This document shows, piece after piece, positions 41,889 to 50,480 of a stretch of 64,000 bases of DNA (position 1 is the stretch's first letter; the number at the start of each line of letters is the position of its first letter). The stretch spans positions 6,059,001 to 6,123,000 of the forward strand of contig NZ_CP163443.1 of the NCBI RefSeq assembly GCF_041053055.1. The letters run 5' to 3'. A model generated the notes under the pieces. That model saw only the letters and a list, made by a program, of their open reading frames with translations. It searched no databases and had not been told where the DNA came from. The stretch is from Streptomyces sp. R41 (GTDB lineage Bacteria; Actinomycetota; Actinomycetes; Streptomycetales; Streptomycetaceae). The position numbers were made by a program, and so were the translations under genes.

Positions 41889-44025
41889 CGGCCAACTCCC
41901 TTACCGCGTCGATGAGTCGGGGAATGCCGCCGATCACGGCGGAGAGCGGGCTCTCGAGTACGTCGTACGGAACACGGTCCCGGCCGTCATCGTCCGGGTC
42001 CGGCGGTGCCGGCAATGTCATCAACAGTGTGTGGACGGCCCCCGGTTCGCGGATCACCGTGGCGCGGCAGACGTCGCACACCGGGAGCCGGCGACGCAGC
42101 CGGTCCTCGGCCGACACCCGTACGGGATGGCGGGTGACCGCGGGCCCGTGCAAGGGGTTGAGGCCGCAACACAGGTCGTACGCCTCACCCCTGAGCGCGG
42201 CGCGCCCCGCGCGGGCGAGGACGATGACCGTGACCAGGGTCCCGGGATCGACGCCCGTGCCGTCCGCGTCGTCCCCATCATCAGCGTCATTCGTTTCGGT
42301 GAGCCGGTCGCGGTCGCCGTCGACGAGGAGCATCGCGGCGTCGAAACAGTCCCAGGCGCGGACACGGTCGGTGAGGCCGTCGGGGTTCTCTTCGTCGGCT
42401 GCCAGGAACTCCTCGGACAAAGCGCCGAGTTCGTCGTACCCGGTGGTCCGCAGATACGACATCGATGGATCACTCGGCGCCTGGAAGTACGCCGACTCCG
42501 AGGCCGGCGAAACCGGATGGCGCCGCCGCAGCACCGAGCCGACGATCGCCAGGACGCCCGCCACGAGCCCGAGGTTCAGCAGCGCCCCCAGGCCGCCGAC
42601 GAGCAGCCCCGGCCAGAAGTCCCCGGAGAAGAGCGGCGGGAGCGCGTTGTCCTCGATGGGCTTGGCCTTGGTGTCCTGGTCGGACGTGGTGCTCGGCTCG
42701 TTCGTACGCGGAGACTTGTCCAGGAACGTCATGAGGTCGTCGAGCCGCTCGCCGAGGAGATGGTCGTCGGCCTCTCGCGCCTTGTCGTCACCGAAGCCGA
42801 TGGATTCCGGCAGGTCGAAATAGAGGCGGCTGCTCTCCAGCCGCAGACCGTGGTTGAGGACGTCGATGTCACCGCGGAGCGTGTCGGCGACGACGAACAG
42901 TCCGTCCTTACGGCCGTTGCCGTCCTGGCCGTCCTGGCCGTCCTGGCCGTCCTGGCCGTCCTTGCCGAGCTCGGCGTGCACGGCGTCGGCGAAAGCCTTG
43001 GGGTCGCCGCCGGATTCGTCGACGGACAGCTGCGGGACGAGGAGGACGTAGACAGGACCCCCGCCATCCGACCGAGCGAACTTCCGGATCCGCTCGTGCA
43101 GTTGGGACAGCTGACGCGAATCCAGCACCCGCGGACTCTCCGGATCTACGTACACGGGATCCTGTTCCAGTCCTGCCGCGACCCGCTCGACGCGGGAGGA
43201 CAGGTCGGCCGCGGTGGGCGGGACGGCCGCGCTGGATGTGGTCTGGTCGAAGGTGAGCGGGGCGGCGACGACGATCACGGCGACGGTGAGGAGGGCGAGG
43301 ACGGAGGCGAGCCACTCCGGTGCGCGGCGACGGTCCGGTTTCGCCTGTCCAGTCACCTTGAGGAGAATGTGCCGCCAGCGCCGTACGTAGGTGATCAGCA
43401 GCAGAATCAGCAGGGGCACGCCTGTGAGCAACACCCCGGTGAGGAACGACTGGTTGTCGCGGTCGGTGGGGTCGATGTACATCCGACCGGGCTCGGCGTC
43501 GCCTTCCCCGTACTTCTCACGAGCCGCCTCCGCCCGTTCGGCGGCCTTCGCGCCGCCCTGCGCGACGACGTCCACGAAGCGCTCGAAGCTGCGCAAGGGG
43601 CCTGCGTCGTAAGGCAGTTCGTAGAGCGAGACGGTCGCGGCGTCGTCGGCGGGCGCGCGCACCCCGTACGCCACGGCGTCCGTAACCCCCAACGTGTCGA
43701 CCAGCACATACAGCCCGTCCCGCCCGAGCCGGTCGTGCACCGCACCGAGCAGTCCCTTGCCGCCCAGATCCTGCTCGGGGAGCACGAGGACGTACGTCGG
43801 GACGCCGGTGCGCTTGGCCAGCTTGGCGAAGGCGGGGGCTTGGGAGTGCGGGATCTCGCGGGGGAGTTGGTCGGTTACGTAGATGGGGTTGGTGCGGAGG
43901 TGGGAGGCGAGGTAGGCGGCTTGGGTGGTGAGGGCGGGGGGTTCGGCGGCCTGGGCGGCCGGGGTGGCGGTTGCGAACAACCCCAATAGTGATAGCAGGG
44001 ACACCAGCGCGGGGATTACACGCAT
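41878..44025 (-). CDS. TPM-like membrane protein with two tandem outer domains (long)
   Basis: About 715 residues: a signal peptide (VIPALVSLLSLLGLFATATP), a first outer domain (NPIYVTDQLPREIPHSQA, VPTYVLVLPEQDLGG), two helices (LTGVLLTGVPLLILLLITYV, ASVLALLTVAVIVVAAPL), and a second outer domain (DPVYVDPESPRVLDSRQL, PVYVLLVPQLS). Another helix (LGALLNLGLVAGVLAIVGSV) leads to a cytosolic tail with LCCGLNPLHGPAV and LPVCDVCRATVI. A 9-bp DNA repeat encodes a GQD run. ATG 44025 is chosen because the signal peptide starts there; in-frame ATGs at 44109 and 44118 would add 28-31 odd residues. Confidence 0.68.
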   Translation of the reverse strand: MRVIPALVSLLSLLGLFATATPAAQAAEPPALTTQAAYLASHLRTNPIYVTDQLPREIPHSQAPAFAKLAKRTGVPTYVLVLPEQDLGGKGLLGAVHDRLGRDGLYVLVDTLGVTDAVAYGVRAPADDAATVSLYELPYDAGPLRSFERFVDVVAQGGAKAAERAEAAREKYGEGDAEPGRMYIDPTDRDNQSFLTGVLLTGVPLLILLLITYVRRWRHILLKVTGQAKPDRRRAPEWLASVLALLTVAVIVVAAPLTFDQTTSSAAVPPTAADLSSRVERVAAGLEQDPVYVDPESPRVLDSRQLSQLHERIRKFARSDGGGPVYVLLVPQLSVDESGGDPKAFADAVHAELGKDGQDGQDGQDGQDGNGRKDGLFVVADTLRGDIDVLNHGLRLESSRLYFDLPESIGFGDDKAREADDHLLGERLDDLMTFLDKSPRTNEPSTTSDQDTKAKPIEDNALPPLFSGDFWPGLLVGGLGALLNLGLVAGVLAIVGSVLRRRHPVSPASESAYFQAPSDPSMSYLRTTGYDELGALSEEFLAADEENPDGLTDRVRAWDCFDAAMLLVDGDRDRLTETNDADDGDDADGTGVDPGTLVTVIVLARAGRAALRGEAYDLCCGLNPLHGPAVTRHPVRVSAEDRLRRRLPVCDVCRATVIREPGAVHTLLMTLPAPPDPDDDGRDRVPYDVLESPLSAVIGGIPRLIDAVRELAGVE
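42921..42965 (-). repeat. 9-bp tandem repeat coding GQD
   Basis: CGTCCTGGC is repeated four times exactly (42921-42956) and a fifth time with one change. On the coding (minus) strand it gives the Gly-Gln-Asp run GQDGQDGQDGQD within the second outer domain. Copy number is likely to vary between strains. Confidence 0.85.
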
Positions 44026-44172
44026 TCGAGTACACGGACCGACGCGGCTTCCGTTACGGCCGCGACTGCGATGGGGCGTGAGGGCCGAGTGCGGCTCCTG
44101 CGCTTTCATTCGCCGCACTCTACTTAGCTGTTCGCTCTGGCGAAATGGGACGAGATCCGGCTCGGGCTTTGA

Positions 44173-44685
44173 TCAGGCCGAGTCGGTCTCCTCGGCCTCA
44201 GCGGGCCCGTCCGGCTCTGGCCGTTTCTTGTCCTGGAACGGCCGAGGACGGCGATAGCCACTGAGGGTTCCCCAGACGATGGCGACGAGCACGGCGGCCG
44301 AGCCGAGGGCCAGCAAGGAGGCTTCGTAGGTCGCCCAAGAGGAGTGCGCGAGGTACGGGCGTTGGAGCGAGACGTAGCCGTCGTGCAAGAGGTAGGCAGC
44401 AGACTGGGCTGCCACCAGACTGCCGATCATCGCAAATCCCAGGAAGCCGTTCCGCGCGCGGAGCCACGCACCGACCAAAGCGCCCACCACCACGGCGACC
44501 GGGCCCGTAGGAATGGTCACTGCCCGGTCGTCGTACTGGACGAGTTTGGAACCGAGCCACGCGCTGGCGGCCACGGCGACGACCGTGAACGAAAGGACGG
44601 TGACGCCTCGCCAGGTGGCGCCGAGAGGCGTGCGATGCGGCCAGGTGTCGTGTATCCGGTCCAGCCCACTGGTGGGTTCATCCAC
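44173..44685 (-). CDS. Four-helix membrane protein of effector unit 2
   Basis: A 170-residue protein with four hydrophobic segments (GVTVLSFTVVAVAASAWLG, VAVVVGALVGAWLRA, FAMIGSLVAAQSAAYLL, LALGSAAVLVAIVWGTL) and acidic C-terminal tail (PEPDGPAEAEETDSA). The family is not recognised. GTG 44685 has GAAGGGCC upstream and lies 6 bp after the stop of the Mog1-like gene, so it is the last gene of the minus-strand unit running from 47.8 kb. It may parallel the membrane protein of unit 1. Confidence 0.6.
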   Translation of the reverse strand: MDEPTSGLDRIHDTWPHRTPLGATWRGVTVLSFTVVAVAASAWLGSKLVQYDDRAVTIPTGPVAVVVGALVGAWLRARNGFLGFAMIGSLVAAQSAAYLLHDGYVSLQRPYLAHSSWATYEASLLALGSAAVLVAIVWGTLSGYRRPRPFQDKKRPEPDGPAEAEETDSA

Positions 44686-44691
44686 GGCCCT

Positions 44692-45342
44692 TCAGTCCTC
44701 CGGCTCGACGAAGGAGACGGTCTGGAGGATCGCCGCGACCATGTCGCAGAATTCGCCCCAGTACTCCGTTGACGCCGTGTAGAGCGTGAAGACTGCCGTG
44801 TACGGGCCCGTCGGGAAGGGGACATAGATCTGGATCTGCCCGGTCAGGAGCTTGGCCTGCTCGCCGCTGGCCGTTACCGACGGATCAAGAGTGAACTCGC
44901 GCAGAGTGATGCAGGAGACCGCAGGACCACAGGGCAAATCCAGCCAACGGGCATCGTTGAGCGGGTCCTTGGAGAGAATCGAGAGCGTGCCCTGCGCGGC
45001 GATCTCCGGATCCTTCTGGTCGGTCTCGACGGCTGCCACGGTAAAAGCGCACTGGGCAACACCGCCTTCCTCGGTGGAGAAGAGCCCCATGGCGGAGTAC
45101 GAAACACCTTCGGCGGCCATGTATTCGGCGATCGCGGCGTAATAGGGGGCCGCCGGGGTCCAGACAGACTCGTCGCCCTCCGAGTAGAGCTCGCGTACGA
45201 ACCCGTGGGCCAGGGCGGTGCGTCCCTCTGGAGTGGGGGCTATGGGGAGGGCGAAGAGACCCTCGGGGACGGTGAACCAGAGAGGCGGAATGTCGGACCC
45301 GTCGGAGGGCGGGGGCGGGACGATGGTGGTGGGGGTGGTCAT
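44692..45342 (-). CDS. Mog1/PsbP-like T7SS-associated protein C
   Basis: A 216-residue soluble protein: WFTVPEGLFALPI start, central helix (PAAPYYAAIAEYMAAEGVSY), strands (VAQCAFTVAAVETD), and the family-like end (GQIQIYVPFPTGPYTAVFTL, FCDMVAAILQTVSF). It shows the same element order as the proteins at 39.4 and 52.1 kb. It lies between the PH-like gene and the four-helix protein in the unit 2 operon. No enzymatic motif is seen. Confidence 0.63.
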   Translation of the reverse strand: MTTPTTIVPPPPSDGSDIPPLWFTVPEGLFALPIAPTPEGRTALAHGFVRELYSEGDESVWTPAAPYYAAIAEYMAAEGVSYSAMGLFSTEEGGVAQCAFTVAAVETDQKDPEIAAQGTLSILSKDPLNDARWLDLPCGPAVSCITLREFTLDPSVTASGEQAKLLTGQIQIYVPFPTGPYTAVFTLYTASTEYWGEFCDMVAAILQTVSFVEPED

Positions 45343-45357
45343 GCGGAGCCGTTCCGG

Positions 45358-46248
45358 TCAGAGGTCGCCTGGCTTGAAGTTCACGTGCTCACCGTTCGGA
45401 CCCATGAGTTTGAGCCGCGGATCAGTGCCCACACGCGGGTCGGGAACCAGTCCGGAGGTCACCTCGATCGTGAAGTTGCCGCTGGGGCGCCGGGTCACCA
45501 CGGTGTCGAATGCAGCGCGTTCCGCCTGGAAGGCCGTCACCGTCTCTCGCTGACCGGGAGTCAGCGCTTCGGGAGCGATGAGCTTGGAGGGGTAGGCGAG
45601 ATGGCGTACGACCTCCCAGTGGTCGTTGGCCTCTGGCGGGGCGAGCCTGCACCACGAGCCGTCTACAAAGGTGATCTTCGCCTCCACGCCCACCTTGCTG
45701 AACGTTAGGCGCTGGACATCCGCGACCGTGTCCCGGTCCGTTTCCCAGAGCACTTCATCCTGAGTGGTGTCGTCGTCGGGGAAACCGAGTACGAGTACGC
45801 GGCGGTCGGTAACAACGACATGGGTTCTGTAGTGCTCGGGGCACCGGCCCGGGTCGAGCTGCCATGGGAGCGTGCGCGCGAGAGTGCCGGGATCCGCCCA
45901 CATGACGGGGAAGTCGTCGACCTCGTTCGCGTGGTTCTGTGCGCGGCCGGCACCCCGGGGACTGCTGCCGACGCTCCCGGCAGCGGCCAGCGCCTCCACC
46001 GCACCCATGACGACGAGACCGAGAGCGCGGCCCGCGAAACCGCCGGCTGCCCGAGTCCGCCGTTCGGCCTTCGAACGGATGGTGAAGACCGGGCCCTCGG
46101 GCCATCCGACGAGGTCGTGCTGGATGTCGTTGCGTTCTGTGTCTCGGAACCAGCGCATCCCGGCCACCGCGGTAGCCGTACCTGTGGCGAAGCAGCCCGG
46201 GGTGCGCGCCAGGAGGGTCTCGCCGGGAGAGGGTTGCCAAGTAGCCAT
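45358..46248 (-). CDS. PH/GRAM-like protein of effector unit 2
   Basis: A 296-residue soluble protein. The central part (THVVVTDRRVLVLGFPDDDT, VLWETDRDTVADVQRLTF, GVEAKITFVDGSWCRL) looks like a bacterial PH (GRAM-type) domain: strand-rich with the typical V-T-D-R-R-V-L. An Ala/Gly-rich helix (GRALGLVVMGAVEALAAAG) lies before it and may dock on a membrane. The end (TVTAFQAERAAFDTVVTRRP) is helical. It sits between the effector-like and Mog1-like genes. Function unknown. Confidence 0.58.
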   Translation of the reverse strand: MATWQPSPGETLLARTPGCFATGTATAVAGMRWFRDTERNDIQHDLVGWPEGPVFTIRSKAERRTRAAGGFAGRALGLVVMGAVEALAAAGSVGSSPRGAGRAQNHANEVDDFPVMWADPGTLARTLPWQLDPGRCPEHYRTHVVVTDRRVLVLGFPDDDTTQDEVLWETDRDTVADVQRLTFSKVGVEAKITFVDGSWCRLAPPEANDHWEVVRHLAYPSKLIAPEALTPGQRETVTAFQAERAAFDTVVTRRPSGNFTIEVTSGLVPDPRVGTDPRLKLMGPNGEHVNFKPGDL

Positions 46249-46261
46249 CCGTATGGTGCCT

Positions 46262-47542
46262 TCAGTGTGAGGTGGCTGCGTCGTGGAAGCGATCGCCGGG
46301 GTTGATCGCTTCTCCGACGTGCTGCGTTATGGTGCTGATCTTCGGACCGATCTTGCCTGCGGCGTCGATGGCGATGCCCAAGGGCTTTTCCGGGTTGAAG
46401 GCCAACTTACCGCCGCTGATGAGCTTCAACCCCTTCGTTCCGATCCACTGGCCCTGGTGATAGCCCGCTTCGGCGAGTCCCGCGAGTCGGTTCATCTTTC
46501 CGGACTCTGAGCTGATGAAACCGATCTCCTTGAAGGATCCACCCAGCACGACTCGCTTGCCCAACAGGCTGAGCCCACCTTCTACCTTCGTCGCCAGCTC
46601 GCCGGTGGCGAAGAGATTGCGCGCCCCTGCTGCCAGCTCCGCGCCCTCCATTCCCTTGCCGAACATCGCCGCCCGCTCGACAGCTGTCGCCTTGGTCGCC
46701 ACCTTGACACCCTTGCCGAACAGGCCGATGCCGGGCAGAAGCCCGAGTGCGTCCGTGCCGATCTCCATCCAGCTGACGTCCGCGCCGGCCGCTTTGGCTA
46801 TGGAGTGAGTCAACAGAGCGAGACCACTGGTGAGGAGAGCCGCAGCACCGAAGATGGCACCGAGGGGCTCGAAGGGGATGGTGATGATGGCCAGCAACCC
46901 CAGAATCGCGGTGAGATCGCTCAGCAGGTCGCCGATGAAGGCGATCAGATCGGCGTGGTCCTTGATCCACTGACCGGTGGCGTCCCACGCATCCGCGATC
47001 CCATGCCCCAACTTGTCCCAGAATCCCGGCTCGTCCGGCGCGATGTCCGCCGCCTTGTCGAGCTCCTTGCTGATGAGGTGGGCAGCCTTCTTGTAGCGGT
47101 CCTCGAGGTCGTGGACGTCGCTGGTGACCTTGTCCACCGCGCCGGAGGCCTTGCCGAGCTCCTCGCTCCCCTTGCCCTCGGCCTTCTGCTCGGCCTTGTC
47201 CTTGGCTTCGAGCTTCTCGCCGGCGGTCTTCTCCAGCCGGTCGGCCTCGTCCTGGAAGTCCTTCAGCTCCCCGGCCCATCGATGCAGGGCGCGCGACGCC
47301 TTGTCGAAGGAGTCGTGGCTCTTGCGGATGAGAGGGGTGACGTCCTTGCCGATGTACTCGGTGAAGGCGAGCGCGGTCTTGCCTTTCCACGCCCCGCATT
47401 CGATCCGCTCCAGCTCCTTCAGGGCTGTCCCCAGCTCGCTTGCCAGCCCGCCGAGCTTCTTGGCGAGGTCGCGCGTGTCCTCCACGTCGCCCGGGGTGGG
47501 ATCCCAGCCTATGTGCGGGAAGGCGGGGCGCTTGCCGGCCAC
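46262..47542 (-). CDS. Large T7SS-type effector-like protein (unit 2)
   Basis: A 426-residue protein whose N-terminus (FPHIGWDPTPGDVEDTRDLA, then GAWKGKTALAFTEYIGKDVT) is a WXG-bearing helical module of the putative T7SS-secreted type. It is followed by a long charged coiled coil (FQDEADRLEKTAGEKLEAKD) and a hydrophobic block (LSDLTAILGLLAIITIPFEP, LGAIFGAAALLTSGLALLTH). The C-terminal 150 residues (VEGGLSLLGKRVVLGGSFKE, YHQGQWIGTKGLKLI) carry no toxin motif that I know. GTG 47542 lies one base after the Esx-like stop, so the pair is co-translated. Confidence 0.74.
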   Translation of the reverse strand: MAGKRPAFPHIGWDPTPGDVEDTRDLAKKLGGLASELGTALKELERIECGAWKGKTALAFTEYIGKDVTPLIRKSHDSFDKASRALHRWAGELKDFQDEADRLEKTAGEKLEAKDKAEQKAEGKGSEELGKASGAVDKVTSDVHDLEDRYKKAAHLISKELDKAADIAPDEPGFWDKLGHGIADAWDATGQWIKDHADLIAFIGDLLSDLTAILGLLAIITIPFEPLGAIFGAAALLTSGLALLTHSIAKAAGADVSWMEIGTDALGLLPGIGLFGKGVKVATKATAVERAAMFGKGMEGAELAAGARNLFATGELATKVEGGLSLLGKRVVLGGSFKEIGFISSESGKMNRLAGLAEAGYHQGQWIGTKGLKLISGGKLAFNPEKPLGIAIDAAGKIGPKISTITQHVGEAINPGDRFHDAATSH

Positions 47543-47543
47543 G

Positions 47544-47846
47544 TCACTTGCCCTTCTTCTTCGGGGCCTTGAGCGATTCGGCGAGATCCAGGTCGAGCTT
47601 GCTGAAGGAGTCGCCGATCTTGTTGATCATCTTGACCGCGCCGTGGGTGTGCTTGCCGAGCTGCTTAATTCCGTAGCCCCAGTCGTCGGCGAAGTCCTGT
47701 ACGTCCTCGACGAGCTTGCTCTCGCCGACGGCCGAGGCGTCGGTGCCCTTGAGGGTGCGGCGGGTTGTCTCCATACGGTCGCTGATGCTGGAGAAGGTCT
47801 TCTTCAGATCCTCGAAAATGGTGTCTTCGAGGCGCAGGTCACTCAT
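47544..47846 (-). CDS. WXG100-like protein with DFADDW motif (unit 2)
   Basis: A 100-residue helical hairpin protein (FEDLKKTFSSISDRMETTRR, VEDVQDFADDWGYGIKQLGK, GDSFSKLDLDLAESL). The DFADDW....KQL centre is the same as in the 36.8-kb protein. Immediately upstream of the unit 2 effector (1-nt gap), it is the probable secretion partner or chaperone. A lysine-rich tail (KAPKKKGK) ends the protein, as in the other two Esx-like proteins (KGVKGK, KGGKGK). Confidence 0.8.
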   Translation of the reverse strand: MSDLRLEDTIFEDLKKTFSSISDRMETTRRTLKGTDASAVGESKLVEDVQDFADDWGYGIKQLGKHTHGAVKMINKIGDSFSKLDLDLAESLKAPKKKGK

Positions 47847-47912
47847 GTCGTGGTCCGGGTTTCCTGGGGGATCGGTGGCCTGGAGTCGGAGTTCGGGGCT
47901 GGTTGCTTCGGG

Positions 47913-48971
47913 TCAGCTGCGGTTGACGGCCTGGACTTCCTGGACGGTGACGTTCTGGGTGGCGCCGAAGGTGCCGTTCGGCAGCTTCGTCGGCTGCGGG
48001 TTGCCAGTGCCGGTCCAGGTGATCTCCCAGGTGACGGTCGCCTTGAGCGCGAACTTGCCGTCGCCGGAGGATCGCAGGTACTTGATGCCGCAGGGCGGGG
48101 TCTCGTCGGCCTTGCCTTTGGCGTACGGCTCACCGATCGAGCCGTCGTCACCGAACCGGCACTCCCCGGAGGCAGGGTAGGTCTCCGCGTCCTTCGTGCC
48201 CGGCTCCAGCTTGAGGGCGATGGGCTTGGCCGTCGTGGTGGCCTGAATGTTGAGGCCGCCCACATTGATCTGCGCGGTCACATCGACCGCCTTGAATGTG
48301 GCCTTGTCCAGCCAGCCCCACGTCGCGAGATTCACCTTGGTGATGTCCTCGGGCGCGAGAGTGACTTCCGTCTCGGGAAGCTGCAGCCTGTTGTACGCCA
48401 GTTCCGCGAGGACCTGCGGGGTGACGGCGTTGGGGACCTTGGGGGTGTCGCCGTTCACGACCCAGAACGGCATCTCGTTGCAGAGCTGCGCCGCGGGTTC
48501 CATCCAGCGGTCGGGGTCCTGGACAGCAACCCACCACGTACCCTCATCGGCCTTGTCGAGGTTGTAGTTCTTGTACTTGCCGTCTTTGTACATCTCCCGG
48601 AACTGCCCGACGGCCGTCTTCGCGTAGCTGTGCTGCCCCGGGTAGTTGATGGTCTCGGTGTACATGTTCTCGACGTACTTCTGGAAGTCCTCGGCCGTGC
48701 GCGGCTCGTACCAGCAGGCGGGGGGAGTCCAGTCGCCCACCGGGGTGACGTTCCCCTTGCCGCCGCTACCGCTGCCCTTGGAGCTGCCGCTGTAGCGGAC
48801 CATCGACACGATGTCCGTGCCGGACTGGCCGCCGCCGGCCTCCGTGGTCCCGCCGTTCGACTTGCCCCCGGGACCCCAACCGGCCATCGCTGTGCCCGGA
48901 ATCAGAACGCAGACTCCCGTGACGGCGCCGACGACCAGCCATCTGTTGCGCCGCCTCGTCAAGGCGTGCAT
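47913..48971 (-). CDS. Secreted protein of the T7SS-like locus
   Basis: A 352-residue exported protein with a signal peptide (WLVVGAVTGVCVLIPGTAMA) and a Gly/Ser-rich stretch. The mature domain contains PACWYEPRTAEDFQKYVEN, ATWGWLDKATFKAVDVT, ALKATVTWEITWTGTG and paired cysteines (ECRFGDDGS, PPCGIKYL). The C-terminal part looks immunoglobulin-like. I do not recognise a named family; similar proteins occur with WXG100 genes in Streptomyces. It overlaps the upstream lipoprotein gene by 13 bp and lies just before the unit 2 Esx gene, so it is probably part of that operon. Confidence 0.66.
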   Translation of the reverse strand: MHALTRRRNRWLVVGAVTGVCVLIPGTAMAGWGPGGKSNGGTTEAGGGQSGTDIVSMVRYSGSSKGSGSGGKGNVTPVGDWTPPACWYEPRTAEDFQKYVENMYTETINYPGQHSYAKTAVGQFREMYKDGKYKNYNLDKADEGTWWVAVQDPDRWMEPAAQLCNEMPFWVVNGDTPKVPNAVTPQVLAELAYNRLQLPETEVTLAPEDITKVNLATWGWLDKATFKAVDVTAQINVGGLNIQATTTAKPIALKLEPGTKDAETYPASGECRFGDDGSIGEPYAKGKADETPPCGIKYLRSSGDGKFALKATVTWEITWTGTGNPQPTKLPNGTFGATQNVTVQEVQAVNRS

Positions 48972-49612
48972 GTCTTGTTCCCCCGTTCCGATACAAGCTT
49001 GGTGGTCTGCCAGATGCCCTTCTCGGTCTTTTCCAGGCGAGTGCTGTAGAGCACGTACGAGTCGTTTGTCGCAGGCGTCTTGTCGATCTTCTGCGTCTTC
49101 CGGTTCTTGTTGAATGCCTTGCTCTCGTCGGAGCAGTAGGAAAGGCCCGCGGATTTCTTGTCGAACACTTCGAGATTGGGCGAGTAGTACCGGACCGCGC
49201 CAGTGAACGTGGAGCCGGAGTCGACGATTGTTTTCACCCAGTCCTGGCTGCCGGGCAGGGCCGTACCGGCCTGGTAGAAGGAGAGCGCCTCGGACTTGGG
49301 GTCACCCTTGACGACGGCGTACGTGACAGCCGTCTGGGCGCGACCGGCATCAGCCAGGATTGCGTCTTTGGTCGCGTCGCCGGTCTTCCAGCCCTGGAAG
49401 GTCTCCGTGATGTCGCCCGGCAGCGTCAGGTCGGGACGGTTGATGCTGTCCGACGGGCTCGCACTCGGCGAAGCCGACGCGGTGTCCCCCTGATCGGCCC
49501 CCGCGATCTTGTCATTGTCGCTGGACTTGTCGCCCCCGCCGCCGCACGCCGTCAGCAGCAGGGCTGCGGTCGCGGCGAGCGCGGCAGCAACGGGCAAAGA
49601 GCGGCGCTTCAC
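48959..49612 (-). CDS. Lipoprotein of the T7SS-like locus
   Basis: A 217-residue lipoprotein. Signal peptide with lipobox LTAC (VAAALAATAALLLTACGGGG), a Ser/Ala/Pro-rich tether, then a soluble domain (GDATKDAILADAGRAQTAVT, GSTFTGAVRYYSPNLEVFDK, SYVLYSTRLEKTEKGIWQTT) that looks NTF2-like. GTG 49612 is supported by GGGGAG; the frame is open further upstream without support. It is the first gene of the minus-strand operon leading into unit 2. Confidence 0.75.
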   Translation of the reverse strand: MKRRSLPVAAALAATAALLLTACGGGGDKSSDNDKIAGADQGDTASASPSASPSDSINRPDLTLPGDITETFQGWKTGDATKDAILADAGRAQTAVTYAVVKGDPKSEALSFYQAGTALPGSQDWVKTIVDSGSTFTGAVRYYSPNLEVFDKKSAGLSYCSDESKAFNKNRKTQKIDKTPATNDSYVLYSTRLEKTEKGIWQTTKLVSERGNKTCTP

Positions 49613-49778
49613 AGTGGACTCCCCGTGGGACAGAGATGCAGTCAAGAGCAATGACGGTATCGGTGGGGCTGACGGTTTCGCCAGGCTGAACTTCCTTCAG
49701 GATGCGGGTAATTGCGAATCTAGTTGCGCAAATCGGTCGGGTACTGTGCCTTGATCGTGTCCGCTTGGAGACGCGCTC

Positions 49779-49809
49779 GGCCCCGGACGCTCGGGGAGTG
49801 TCCGGGGCC
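49779..49809 (-). terminator. Terminator downstream of the zinc-finger gene
   Basis: GGCCCCGGAC and GTCCGGGGCC form a perfect 10-bp stem with an 11-nt loop, 28 bp after the stop of the gene ending at 49837 (minus strand). Confidence 0.8.
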
Positions 49810-49836
49810 AGATGATCCTGCCCGTCTTCGCGGCAG

Positions 49837-50187
49837 CTATCGGGACGGTTGGGGGAAGCGGCACTTCGGGCAGGCGCAGGGCGGGAAGGCTGCGGTCTGT
49901 GGAGTGGGGTCGATACGGCTGCCGGTCCAGGTGTGGACTTCTCCGTGGTCCTGGGTGGCCGCGCCCTCGGTGGTGATCTTGTAGACGCGGATCGTCATCC
50001 GGGATGGTCGCGGGGCGGCTTCGAGGAGTTCCTGGGTGTCCGTGAGGGGTGGGTAATGGTTCGCGCACTCCGGGCACGCGTAGACGTTGAAGCCAGGGCC
50101 CGTCGCCGCGTGGACCTCATGGACCAGGACCGGTTCGTCCGTCGTGCGCTCGCAGCGAGCGCACATCCGCAGCGCGGGGCGCGTCAT
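49837..50187 (-). CDS. Small multi-CxxC zinc-ribbon-like protein
   Basis: A 116-residue protein with CARC, CPEC and CACPKC motifs (residues about 8-11, 38-41 and 105-110), likely binding zinc. In between, RMTIRVYKITTEGAATQDHG is a strand-like segment. Such proteins are common beside short GntR regulators in Streptomyces and in plasmid or ICE modules. Function unknown. ATG 50187 overlaps the previous stop (ATGA). It forms a two-gene operon divergent from gntR. Confidence 0.62.
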   Translation of the reverse strand: MTRPALRMCARCERTTDEPVLVHEVHAATGPGFNVYACPECANHYPPLTDTQELLEAAPRPSRMTIRVYKITTEGAATQDHGEVHTWTGSRIDPTPQTAAFPPCACPKCRFPQPSR

Positions 50188-50480
50188 CGGACGGCCGCCG
50201 GTACGCGCACGCCGTGGATGCGGTCCGGGCCGGTGTCGATGCCGAGGGTCGCCAGGTAGAGGGCTCGGCGTCGTTCGCGCTGGCGGCGGTGTTCGGCGGG
50301 GCTCAGGACGTAGGGGCGTACGAGACGGGATGCACTGCCGTCGAGGAGCTCGGTGAAGCGGGGCGGCGGGAGTGGCCTGATCCGCAGCGGAGGGGCAGCT
50401 CCAAGGCGGTGGCGGCCGCGGGGGTGTGGGGTGCAGATGCTCAGCATCCACGCCAGGAATCGGAGAGTAAGGTCCAGCAT
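50184..50480 (-). CDS. Small basic protein, unknown
   Basis: A 98-residue protein: a hydrophobic start (MLDLTLRFLAWMLSICTPHP), a Pro/Arg-rich middle, and a basic helix (SPAEHRRQRERRRALYLATL) reminiscent of short Streptomyces accessory proteins encoded with zinc-ribbon partners. No domain is recognised. It is the first gene of the pair divergent from gntR. Confidence 0.6.
   Translation of the reverse strand: MLDLTLRFLAWMLSICTPHPRGRHRLGAAPPLRIRPLPPPRFTELLDGSASRLVRPYVLSPAEHRRQRERRRALYLATLGIDTGPDRIHGVRVPAAVR

Noticed and set aside
42921..42965. Short regular repeats as a CRISPR array
   Set aside because: Units are contiguous 9-mers without spacers and code for GQD; no cas gene is present anywhere in the window.
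41761..43989. 742-codon plus-strand frame opposite the TPM-like genes
   Set aside because: Shadow frame crossing two real genes, without start signals or protein character.
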